Below, piece by piece: positions 34,108-42,298 of a stretch of DNA of 64,000 nt (the first letter of the stretch is position 1; each line of letters starts with the position of its first letter). Source of the DNA: MWDV01 sp002070715 (lineage in GTDB: Bacteria; Verrucomicrobiota; Verrucomicrobiia; Limisphaerales; MWDV01); assembly GCA_035411585.1 (NCBI GenBank), contig DAONTI010000023.1:1-64000 (forward strand), given 5' to 3'. A program made the position numbers and the translations under genes. The notes below the pieces were generated by a model. That model was not told where the DNA came from. It saw only the letters and a list, made by a program, of their open reading frames with translations, and searched no databases.

Positions 34108-35469
34108 ATGAACCAGACATCAAAACCGACTGTGACCGGGATGGCCACCCGGCGCGAGTTTCTCAAGAAATCAGCCACCGCAGCGGCGGCCGTCGCGGCC
34201 ACTTCCCTCCTGCGTCGTCCCGTTTACGGCCAGGCGCCATCCGTCAATGTGGCCGGGGCCAACAACCGGCTCGTCGTGGGCTACATCGGCGTGGGCGGCA
34301 TGGGCCAGACCCACGTCCGCACCCAGAAATCCCGCGCGAACGAAAACAACATCGTTCAGGTCGCCGTCTGCGACGTTTCCAAGCATCGTTGCGAGGAAAC
34401 CCAGAAGCTGATCGGCGGGGACGTAAAGGCTTTCACCGACTACCGCAAGCTGCTCGAGTTGAAGGATATTGACGCGGTGACGATTGCCACGGTGGACCAC
34501 TGGCACGCCAAATGCGCCATTGACGCCATGAACGCCGGCAAGCATGTGTATGTCGAGAAACCGATGACCCGGTATCTGGGCGAGGCCTTCGAGGTGTATG
34601 ACACCGTGAAGCGGACGGGCAAGGTGCTGCAGGTCGGCTCCCAAGGGTGCTCGGACGGGAAATGGCACAAGGCCGCCGAGTGGATTCGCGAGGACAAGAT
34701 CGGACCGCTGGTGATGGCCCAAGGCAGTTACATGCGCAACAATCCCAAAGGCGAATGGAATTACGCCATCCAGGAGTGGGCGACGCCGCAGGATATTGAC
34801 TGGAAACTCTGGCTGGGCCCGGTGGCCCGCAAAAAAGACTTCAGCGCCGACGACTATTTCCGCTGGCGCAAATACTATCCGTATTGCGGCGGGTTGCTGA
34901 GCGATCTGGTGCCGCACAAGGCGCACCCGTATCTGCTGGCCACCGGCAATCCGGAATACCCGGTTCGCGTGGCCTGCGTCGGCAGCCGGAAAGTGCATAC
35001 GGATCAAAACACTCCGGACACCCCCGAGCGCGATGTGCCGGAGATCGTCCAGATCATCGCCGAGTTCCCCAGCGGCATGGTCATGCACATCACCAGCAGT
35101 TCCGTCAACGAGCAGGGCACGCAGGAAATGATCCGCGGCCACAAGGGATCACTCACCATGGCCGGCAACCGCGTGGAATTGCGCCCGGAACGGCCTTATA
35201 CCGACGAGATTGATCCCGAAACCAGCGAGGCGTTTTCGGGCGAAAACGTGGAGGCCCACGAGAAGAACTGGTTCGATTGCATCCGCAGCAACAAGGCCCC
35301 CAACTGCGGCATTGAACTGGCCACCCGCGTGCAGACCATCGTCTCGCTTGCGGAAATCTCCGAGCGGCTCAACGTGATGTGCGTGTTCGACGCGAAGACC
35401 CGCAAAGTCACCACCGGGGACGGCCGCGAAGTCAAGCTGCCCACCTACGGCTGGACGGAATTGTCCTGA
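34108..35469 (+). CDS. Tat-exported Gfo/Idh/MocA family oxidoreductase
   Basis: 453 residues. The Tat signal TRREFLKKSATAAAAVAATS means it folds in the cytoplasm with its cofactor and is exported to the periplasm. The NAD(P)-binding motif VGYIGVGGMGQTHVR follows, then the substrate-side motif EKPMTRYLGEAFE with the conserved lysine after HVYV. These proteins oxidise or epimerise sugars and are expanded in Verrucomicrobiota; such keto-sugar chemistry pairs with DUF1080 hydrolases. Substrate unknown. A strong terminator follows. Confidence 0.9.
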   Translation: MNQTSKPTVTGMATRREFLKKSATAAAAVAATSLLRRPVYGQAPSVNVAGANNRLVVGYIGVGGMGQTHVRTQKSRANENNIVQVAVCDVSKHRCEETQKLIGGDVKAFTDYRKLLELKDIDAVTIATVDHWHAKCAIDAMNAGKHVYVEKPMTRYLGEAFEVYDTVKRTGKVLQVGSQGCSDGKWHKAAEWIREDKIGPLVMAQGSYMRNNPKGEWNYAIQEWATPQDIDWKLWLGPVARKKDFSADDYFRWRKYYPYCGGLLSDLVPHKAHPYLLATGNPEYPVRVACVGSRKVHTDQNTPDTPERDVPEIVQIIAEFPSGMVMHITSSSVNEQGTQEMIRGHKGSLTMAGNRVELRPERPYTDEIDPETSEAFSGENVEAHEKNWFDCIRSNKAPNCGIELATRVQTIVSLAEISERLNVMCVFDAKTRKVTTGDGREVKLPTYGWTELS

Positions 35470-35487
35470 GTGTTTTCGGACGTCACA

Positions 35488-35530
35488 CCGGGTTTCACGG
35501 GCCAGGGCCGGTGAAACCCGGTTTTGTTTT
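35488..35530 (+). terminator. Rho-independent terminator after the Gfo/Idh/MocA gene
   Basis: Perfect 11-bp stem CCGGGTTTCAC/GTGAAACCCGG with a 12-base GC-rich loop, then TTTTGTTTT. It begins 18 bases after the stop codon and ends just before the apbE start. Confidence 0.92.
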
Positions 35531-35534
35531 TCCC

Positions 35535-36482
35535 ATGCAAACTGTTACCGTCGCCGTGCACGCCATGGCCACCCGATTTGAAATCGTGTTGCCCGGCGAA
35601 AATCCGGTGGCACTGCGCGCGGCCGGCGAGGAGGCGCTCGCTGAAATCCAGCGCCTCGAAGCCCGCCTCAGCCTCTTCCGTCCGGACAGTGAAATTGCCC
35701 GCGTCAACGCGCGGGCGGCCCGCGAACCGGTGCGGGTCACGCCGGAAGTGTTCTACCTGCTCGACCACGCCCGCCGGCTCTCGGCTGAGACGGAGGGCGC
35801 TTTTGACATCACCATCGCCCCGCTCATGCGTTGCTGGGATTTTCTGGGCGCGCACGGTGCATTGCCCTCGCCGGAAGCCATCGCCGCCGCCCGCGAATGC
35901 GTGGGCATGCACCACGTGGAACTGGAAGCCCGGGATTTTACCGTCCGTTTCGCGCGTCCGGGCGTGATGCTCGACCTCGGAGCGATCGGCAAGGGTTACG
36001 CCGTGGAACAGGCGATGGGTCTATTGCGCGAGGCGGGGGTGACCCGCGCCCTCATCCACGGCGGCACGAGCACCGCCGGCGCCATGGGCGCGCCGCCGGA
36101 CGCCGCCGGCTGGCAGGTGGTCATTGACCGGCCTACGCGGGATGGCCGCGCCAAATCCGAGACCCGGCTGGCGACCGTGGCGTTAAAGGACGAGGCGATG
36201 TCCGTTTCCGCCGTGTGGGGGAAATGCTTTGCCGCGGGCGGGAAGATTTTCGGGCACGAGATTGATCCGCGCACCGGCTGGCCGACCCGGGCCGCCGTGC
36301 TGGCTGCCGTGGTCTCGACTTCGGCGACGGAAAGTGATGCGTTATCCACCGCCCTGATTACCAGCGGACTCGACGGCCACGCGACCATTGCCCGGCTGCG
36401 GCCCGGATTGCGCACGCTCGTGGTGGCGCCCGATGCCGGCGGTCTCCGCATCGCCGCGCACGGATTGGCTTGGGAGGCGTAG
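35535..36482 (+). CDS. apbE: FAD:protein FMN transferase
   Basis: 315 residues from the ATG at 35535; a GTG at 35512 would lie inside the terminator hairpin. Conserved ApbE features are FRPDSEIARVNA, GAFDITIAPL, LDLGAIGKGYAVEQA (FAD/Mg site), VIDRPTRD, and HEIDPRTGWP with STSATESDALSTAL near the end. It attaches FMN covalently to threonine in target proteins such as Nqr or Rnf subunits. No signal peptide is obvious, unlike many ApbE proteins. No target is nearby. Confidence 0.92.
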   Translation: MQTVTVAVHAMATRFEIVLPGENPVALRAAGEEALAEIQRLEARLSLFRPDSEIARVNARAAREPVRVTPEVFYLLDHARRLSAETEGAFDITIAPLMRCWDFLGAHGALPSPEAIAAARECVGMHHVELEARDFTVRFARPGVMLDLGAIGKGYAVEQAMGLLREAGVTRALIHGGTSTAGAMGAPPDAAGWQVVIDRPTRDGRAKSETRLATVALKDEAMSVSAVWGKCFAAGGKIFGHEIDPRTGWPTRAAVLAAVVSTSATESDALSTALITSGLDGHATIARLRPGLRTLVVAPDAGGLRIAAHGLAWEA

Positions 36483-36493
36483 AACGGTTTGAG

Positions 36494-37846
36494 TTACACG
36501 CGCGCTGGGTCCGGATGCACCCACGGCGCACGATAAGGCCGGCGCAACAACTGATTGGCCTCGTCGTCGCCCGTCACCCGGCCCGCCGCCGCGTCCCACG
36601 CCAGCGTCCGCCCGACTTGCAACGCCACATTCGCCAGGATGCAGCACGCGCTGGAGATGCAGCCCTGTTCGATGTCCGCCACCGGTTTGGCCCGGGACTC
36701 GATGCACGCCACGAAATCCCGCATGTGCCCGCGGATGGCCGGCGCGACGTGCTTCTCCAAATCCTTCTCGGTCTTGTCCTCCGGATAGGCCTCCAGTTCA
36801 TAGACACACTCCCGGTGGATCGCCTCGCCCGAGCCTTGCGGGATGAAATCATAACTCATCAAGCCGGCCTTGAGCGTGCCTTTGTCGCCGTAAATCGTCG
36901 CGCCCCACGGATACTGGGGATCCGGCATCGCGCCGTAGGTGCGGTGCTGCCAGATCACCTGTAAATCCCCGTAATCAAACGTCGCCGTCTGCGTGTCGCT
37001 GATGTTCACCTTCTTGTTCTTTTGCACGAGAATGCCGCCGGTGGAACTGATCCTCTTTGGCCAGCCGAGGTCCAGCATCCAGCGCACCATGTCGAACATG
37101 TGAATCGCCATGTCGCCGACGATGCCGTTGCCGTATTCCATGAAGCCGCGCCAGCCGCGCGGATGCACCAGCCGGTTGTAGGGCCGCAGCGGCGCCGGGC
37201 CGGTCCACAGATCATAATCCAGATGCGCCGGGGGATCGGTGTCCGGCGGCACGGATTGGTTGCGCATGTGGTAGTAACAATAAATCTCCACGGCGCCGAC
37301 GCGGCCGAGTTTGCCCTCGCGGACGATTTGGTCGCGGGCCTCGATGAGATGCGGCGTGCTGCGGCGCTGCGTGCCCACCTGCACCACGCGCCGGTGTTTG
37401 CGTGCCGCCGTCAGCATCGCCTGACATTCGACCACATCCACGCCGATCGGTTTTTGCACATACACATCCGCGCCGGCCTGACAGGCCGCAATCATCGGCA
37501 GCGCGTGCCAATGATCGGGCGTGGCGATGAGCACCAACTCGGGCGACTGTTCCTGGAGCAGTTGCCGATAATCCTTGTAGGTGCGGGGCCGTTGTTTCGA
37601 GGTCTGGCGTGCCGCCACCAAGTCCGCCGCTTCCGTCAACAGTTGGGCGTCGGCATCGCACAAGGCCACCACCTCCACCGGCGCGACTTGGAGCAGACGG
37701 AACAAATCACATTTGCCATACCACCCCGAACCGATGAGCGCGGCGCGTTTGGGTTTTTCGGCGGCGAACGTGGTGGGGACGAAACGGGCGGCGGCGAGCG
37801 TCGTGGTCGCGGCGGCCCCGAGCTTGAGGAATTGGCGGCGATTCAT
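36494..37846 (-). CDS. Tat-exported Gfo/Idh/MocA family oxidoreductase
   Basis: 450 residues. The Tat signal is NRRQFLKLGAAATTTLAAA. The Rossmann motif is AALIGSGWYGKC, and the catalytic-side motif is VYVQKPIGVDVVECQAM with TPDHWHAL before it. The C-terminal domain is the larger type, with TYGAMPDPQYPWGATIYGDKG. It converges on apbE with only 11 bases between. Probably acts on an oligosaccharide or sugar derivative in the periplasm; substrate unknown. Confidence 0.9.
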   Translation of the reverse strand: MNRRQFLKLGAAATTTLAAARFVPTTFAAEKPKRAALIGSGWYGKCDLFRLLQVAPVEVVALCDADAQLLTEAADLVAARQTSKQRPRTYKDYRQLLQEQSPELVLIATPDHWHALPMIAACQAGADVYVQKPIGVDVVECQAMLTAARKHRRVVQVGTQRRSTPHLIEARDQIVREGKLGRVGAVEIYCYYHMRNQSVPPDTDPPAHLDYDLWTGPAPLRPYNRLVHPRGWRGFMEYGNGIVGDMAIHMFDMVRWMLDLGWPKRISSTGGILVQKNKKVNISDTQTATFDYGDLQVIWQHRTYGAMPDPQYPWGATIYGDKGTLKAGLMSYDFIPQGSGEAIHRECVYELEAYPEDKTEKDLEKHVAPAIRGHMRDFVACIESRAKPVADIEQGCISSACCILANVALQVGRTLAWDAAAGRVTGDDEANQLLRRPYRAPWVHPDPARV

Positions 37847-37927
37847 GGCTTTCCTTTAAGCCAAAATCCGTCCGAATACAAGCCGGACCGGCGCGGGGAC
37901 CCGGACACCCGGACCCCCGGACACCAT

Positions 37928-40900
37928 TTAACCACTACCTTTGGCGGGGTGATCCTCCGGAGTCACCGCGCTTTGCTTATGCCCAGAGTTCACCGAGTCG
38001 TCAAGAAGCCCGTCCACCGCGCGCTTGATTCGCCCGGAAACCCGTTGGATATCGGCAGCCAAAACCGTCGCATTTGCCCGTAGCTTGTCATAGTCTTTCA
38101 CAAATAGGTAAGTCGTTCCTACAACCGTAGCGATAACCGTATAGTCAAGCGAACCAGCTCGTAAATCCAGGCATGCTACCGTAAACCGGTTAGCGCCAAA
38201 GCGGAAATCCACTACGGGTTTCACCTGCCTGACAATCTCATCGCCGATGCGTTTGGCGAATTCAGTGGGCAGTTTCCCGGGCGGCCCGAGGTTGATGTCC
38301 ACCAACCGTCCAGCAATGACGATCTCAAACGTGTTGGCTGCGTGTTCTTTCGGTGTGATGCTTTCAACGGAGACGGAACACCGCTTGGCGTAGTGGGCGT
38401 CACTGTGCTCAATCCATAACTTGGTCAACGCCTCCACCCACGTCTGCAGTTGCGCCTTCGCTTCTACCGCATCGGTCAGCGGTTTTTCTTGATGGGCAAC
38501 GCGAGTGTTGCGGAATTCGTTGACCGACCTAACCGCCTCGAAAACGGATCGCGCGCCGGGTTGGCGAAACTCAACCCGCACCGCATCAAAGACCCCGGTC
38601 AGGACGGTGCTGTCGTTCAAGGCGTAGTCATAACAATTCCGTAGCAGCCCGAGTGGGGAGACCCCGGTTTGATAGACCAGCGTCTTCCGAAGATTACGCG
38701 CCAGTTCCGTGTAGTGTCGGTGCATCCGGGAATCCACTTTTTCCAGATACGGCTCAAACCATTTGGCTTGGTCGCGCGCAGTGGTGGGGACGCGGTCTTG
38801 CAGCTTCTGGAGCAGCAATCCCCGGGCGGCCTCATCCAGCACCCCAAGCAAAGCCGTGAAAACCGGGGCAAAATTTACGCCCGGCTTCTTCTCGAAAAAC
38901 AGGTAGAGCGAAACCGCCTCTTCCACCGCCTTGCGCAAGCGTTCCGGCAATCCGGCCAGAATTCGCTGCGGCACAATCGCCTCCGCCTTGGCCTCGCTCA
39001 CGCGGCTGTCAAGCGGCGCGACCCCTGTCGTGATAAACAACGGCAGCTCCTCGATGTAAGCCGGCTGGTCCAGCAAATCCCGCAACGACGGCGCGCAAGT
39101 TCGCGCCATTTCCCCGAAGGTTGTGCCGTGGAAACGCTGGAAGACACCCTCGGGCACGAACACATATTCCCACTTCGTCGCCTTGCCGGAAGCGGACTTG
39201 CACCATTCCACCGCGGCTTTGGCTTTGGCCGGGACTTCACGATCCACCTGTCCCTTGGTTTCGACGAGGAACATTGTGCCGCCGCTCCGCACGAAAAAGT
39301 CCGGCGTATAAAACGCCAGCCGTTGTCCTTCCGCCAGATAATCAATCCGCAGCGCCTGCGGCCCGGCGTTCTTGGCGAAGGCCGACACACCCGCCGCCTT
39401 TCCCATAAACTCGACCAGCGCCTGTTCCAGCGAACGGTTGCACGGCACCAGATTGAACAAGGTCCGCTCCGACTGGAGCACGGGCCGCCGTTCGCTGGCC
39501 GTGACTTGAAACGGGCGCCAACTGGAAACGGCCACCGGTGTAGCTTCGGGCGTACGAATTTGCTTTTGCAAAGTTTTGGCGCGAATCAACGGCACGAACA
39601 CCGCCCGCACATGCTCGCGGACGTCACTATCTGAAAGCCGGGCAACCAGCACCGGATCAAAAATAGAATGTTCCGGCCCGAATAAAATTTGCTCGAAGAA
39701 GATCTGCAACAAGGGCGCAAGAACCGTGTGGGTGTTTTTGATTTTGGCGATGTATTCCAATTCCTGGACGTAAAAGGACAGCGCGCCTATTCCGGAATCG
39801 AGCAACGCCAGGTTGACTTTCATCCGTTCCACAACTTCGCCGGTGATCAGATGCCGTCCTTCATAAGGGACTTCGTCCGGTCCCCGCGAGCCGATGGGCA
39901 GCGGCGGGTATTTCGCGAACCCCGCCCGCACTTCGGCTTCGCTAATGGGCCCCAGCGTTGCGCGAGTTTGCGCGGCGGCGGTCAGTCGTGGAATCAAAAT
40001 CTCCAACGTCTTTTGGTCCTTTGCCGGATCGGGAAAAATGGAGACGGTGGTCGTCGGCACATGATCCACTTCCACGATCTCAATTGGCAGACCTTCCTCA
40101 GCCAATTCCTCCCGATATAACCGCGCAAACGCCTCATGCTCCACCACCGCGACGATTTCATTCGCCTGACCGGGTGGCGTCATGCGGCGCAAACCGCGCC
40201 CCAGCGTCTGCTCCGGCAGGATCCCGGCCTTGGCACTGTAAGGCCGCAGGGGAACAATGGTCGTCACGTTTTTGACGTCCCAGCCCTCGCGCAGCATCAA
40301 GACCGACACGATGCAGAAGTAGGGACTCGCCCCGGAATCCAGTTCGCGGCTCAACTTCCGCAACGCCTTCAAATCCTCGTCACTGATGTCCTTCTCGTTT
40401 TCAACAAAAACTTCCCGCCCGGCCACTTTCTTGATCTTGCCCTTGAGGTTGGTGTGCAGGTTGATGGTTCGCCCGTTGAGTTCCTTGAATACCTCGTCGC
40501 CATTCAATCGCGCGGTAATTTCATCCGCCGCCTTGGTGTCCTCGCACATGACGAACAGCAACGGCTTCCTCCCGCTGCGCTTCCATTCCTGCCAGCTGCG
40601 CCGCCAACGCTCGTAGCCGAGCTTGAGGTGCAGCTCGTATTTATATGCGGCGTTGTCCGCTGCCTGCTCCACCAGTCGCCCCGCCCGACCGATGATCGGC
40701 GTCTTGACGATGCCCGCATCCACCGCCTCACCCAACGGGGTGTCACAGATGATATGCTTGAAGTAATTCGCCTTGTTATCCTTCGGCGTGGCCGAGAAAT
40801 CCAACTGGCCCACCAGACCGTCGCCGCCGCGCTTGCGGTTGGTGTCGTGCAGCCACGCAATCGCCTCGTTCCATGCCGAGTCCGCATCCCACACATGATG

Positions 40901-41806
40901 CGCCTCGTCGTTCATCAGCAGGAGACGCGGATGGCTGGTAATGCGATCACGTAATGCTGCGCCGGTATCCAGTGCCTTGGCCTTCGACACCGCTGGACCA
41001 ACCCAATCGTAAGTCTCCGCCTCTTTCTTGCGGCGCGTGTTGTCGAACAGCCGATGGATGTTCGTCAGGTAAAGCACGCCGCCCGTCGCCGCGCCGCTGG
41101 CTTCGTCCTGTAACACCACGGATAAATTCCAATCACCGCGCCATTCGGTCGGGATGAGCGGATCTTTGTCGAAAATGTCCGGCCCGCCGCCTTCGGGTTT
41201 GAAATCCTCCTTCAACCGCTCAAACACCGTCAGATTCGGCGCCACCACCACGAAGTGCTTTGCCATCCGCGACTCGCTCTCCCGCAGCGCATGGAAATAG
41301 CTCCACACCATTGCCAGGCTCATCACCTTGGTCTTGCCCGAGCCGGTCGCCATCTTGAAGGCGTAACGGCTCCATGCATCTTCACCCTCGGTGATGCCCA
41401 AGGCCGCAATCTCCGCGTTCGCCCCGCCGAACTCCGCCACCACTTGGGACAACCGTTCCAATTGCCGCACTTCTTTCAGATAAATGAACGTCTCCATTGC
41501 CTCCCGCTGACAGAAGTAATAACGAAACTCCTCCGGCCCACCGAACTCGCGCCGGTCGTGCACCCGGCCAAACCAATGATTCAACAGATAACGCGTTGTT
41601 TCGCTGGCGCCGAAATAGAAATTATCCCGCCATTCCCGCACGGCGGCACGGAGGTTCTGGGCGATGGTGATGCTGGAAGGCCGCCGGCCTTTCCGCACCG
41701 TCGCGCCCTCGCCATCAGCGCGTTTGACGCGATGCTGCTCCGGTTCTTCCCACGCCGCGAACAACGGTTCGAGCGCCTCGGGTTTGATGGTTGGGTTTTC
41801 AGGCAT
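37928..41806 (-). CDS. Type III-like restriction helicase-nuclease (BPTD_3080-like Res)
   Basis: 1292 residues. An SF2 helicase core comes first: Walker A MATGSGKTK at 152-160, MNDEAHH at 298-304, FSATPKDN, and SVLMLREGWDVKN with QTLGRGLRR for motifs V-VI. A PD-(D/E)xK nuclease follows (TPDFFVRSGGTMFLVETKG; D836, E849, K851). Residues ~960-1130 are helical and end in NEFRNTRVAHQ, an R-x5-H motif like HEPN ribonuclease domains. The last ~150 residues (VVDFRFGANRFTVACLDLRA, TTYLFVKDYDKLR) form an extra domain I do not recognise. Its methyltransferase is at 42299-44380, but a hicBA pair on the other strand lies between them. Confidence 0.88.
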   Translation of the reverse strand: MPENPTIKPEALEPLFAAWEEPEQHRVKRADGEGATVRKGRRPSSITIAQNLRAAVREWRDNFYFGASETTRYLLNHWFGRVHDRREFGGPEEFRYYFCQREAMETFIYLKEVRQLERLSQVVAEFGGANAEIAALGITEGEDAWSRYAFKMATGSGKTKVMSLAMVWSYFHALRESESRMAKHFVVVAPNLTVFERLKEDFKPEGGGPDIFDKDPLIPTEWRGDWNLSVVLQDEASGAATGGVLYLTNIHRLFDNTRRKKEAETYDWVGPAVSKAKALDTGAALRDRITSHPRLLLMNDEAHHVWDADSAWNEAIAWLHDTNRKRGGDGLVGQLDFSATPKDNKANYFKHIICDTPLGEAVDAGIVKTPIIGRAGRLVEQAADNAAYKYELHLKLGYERWRRSWQEWKRSGRKPLLFVMCEDTKAADEITARLNGDEVFKELNGRTINLHTNLKGKIKKVAGREVFVENEKDISDEDLKALRKLSRELDSGASPYFCIVSVLMLREGWDVKNVTTIVPLRPYSAKAGILPEQTLGRGLRRMTPPGQANEIVAVVEHEAFARLYREELAEEGLPIEIVEVDHVPTTTVSIFPDPAKDQKTLEILIPRLTAAAQTRATLGPISEAEVRAGFAKYPPLPIGSRGPDEVPYEGRHLITGEVVERMKVNLALLDSGIGALSFYVQELEYIAKIKNTHTVLAPLLQIFFEQILFGPEHSIFDPVLVARLSDSDVREHVRAVFVPLIRAKTLQKQIRTPEATPVAVSSWRPFQVTASERRPVLQSERTLFNLVPCNRSLEQALVEFMGKAAGVSAFAKNAGPQALRIDYLAEGQRLAFYTPDFFVRSGGTMFLVETKGQVDREVPAKAKAAVEWCKSASGKATKWEYVFVPEGVFQRFHGTTFGEMARTCAPSLRDLLDQPAYIEELPLFITTGVAPLDSRVSEAKAEAIVPQRILAGLPERLRKAVEEAVSLYLFFEKKPGVNFAPVFTALLGVLDEAARGLLLQKLQDRVPTTARDQAKWFEPYLEKVDSRMHRHYTELARNLRKTLVYQTGVSPLGLLRNCYDYALNDSTVLTGVFDAVRVEFRQPGARSVFEAVRSVNEFRNTRVAHQEKPLTDAVEAKAQLQTWVEALTKLWIEHSDAHYAKRCSVSVESITPKEHAANTFEIVIAGRLVDINLGPPGKLPTEFAKRIGDEIVRQVKPVVDFRFGANRFTVACLDLRAGSLDYTVIATVVGTTYLFVKDYDKLRANATVLAADIQRVSGRIKRAVDGLLDDSVNSGHKQSAVTPEDHPAKGSG

Positions 41807-41853
41807 GGCTGGGAACGGGTTGACTAATGATCGGGGTGTGAAACAATGGAAAC

Positions 41854-42063
41854 ATGAAAACGTTCACGGCAGTTGTGGAACGCGATCCGGTGACAGGGCT
41901 GCTCGTCGGATATGTGCCCGGTTTTCCCGGCGCACATTCGCAGGCGGAAACACTGGATGAGCTGAACGCCAACCTTCGCGAAGTCATTGCCATGCTGCTG
42001 GAAGACGGCGAACCCAAACTCGAGGCGGAATTCCTTGGCACGCAAAACGTCGCGGTTGCCTGA
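41854..42063 (+). CDS. hicB: HicB-family antitoxin
   Basis: 69 residues. The partial RNase H-like fold of HicB is clear: TAVVERDPVTGLLVGYVPGFPGAHSQAETLDELNANL, then the helix REVIAMLLEDGEP. It lacks a C-terminal DNA-binding domain, so it may depend on the toxin complex for autoregulation. It starts 48 bases from the divergent res gene, so its promoter must be in or near that gap; TTGACT at 41820 with AACAAT at 41842 is a weak candidate. hicA follows after two bases. Confidence 0.88.
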   Translation: MKTFTAVVERDPVTGLLVGYVPGFPGAHSQAETLDELNANLREVIAMLLEDGEPKLEAEFLGTQNVAVA

Positions 42064-42065
42064 TC

Positions 42066-42290
42066 ATGGGTTCGCTGCCCGTGCTTAAACCTTCCGAGGT
42101 CTGCCGTATCTTGGAACGTCTCGGTTTTGCGATTGTGCGGCAGCGCGGTTCGCATGTGCAATACCGGCACGCTGATGGCCGGGGCACCACCGTTCCCATG
42201 CACCGAAGCCGCGATATCGCCCCGCCTTTGCTCCGCCAGATCGCCCGGGATATTGGGATGACCGCCGCGGAATTTGTTTCCCACCGCTGA
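42066..42290 (+). CDS. hicA: HicA-family mRNA interferase toxin
   Basis: 74 residues with the dsRBD-like HicA fold: LKPSEVCRILERLGF, then VRQRGSHVQYRH, which contains the catalytic histidine of the GSH motif, and VPMHRSRDIAPPLLRQIARDIGM. It cleaves mRNA and is neutralised by HicB. Here the antitoxin gene comes first. The pair is antisense to the res and mod genes on either side and nearly touches mod (8 bases). Confidence 0.9.
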   Translation: MGSLPVLKPSEVCRILERLGFAIVRQRGSHVQYRHADGRGTTVPMHRSRDIAPPLLRQIARDIGMTAAEFVSHR

Positions 42291-42298
42291 AACGGCGC

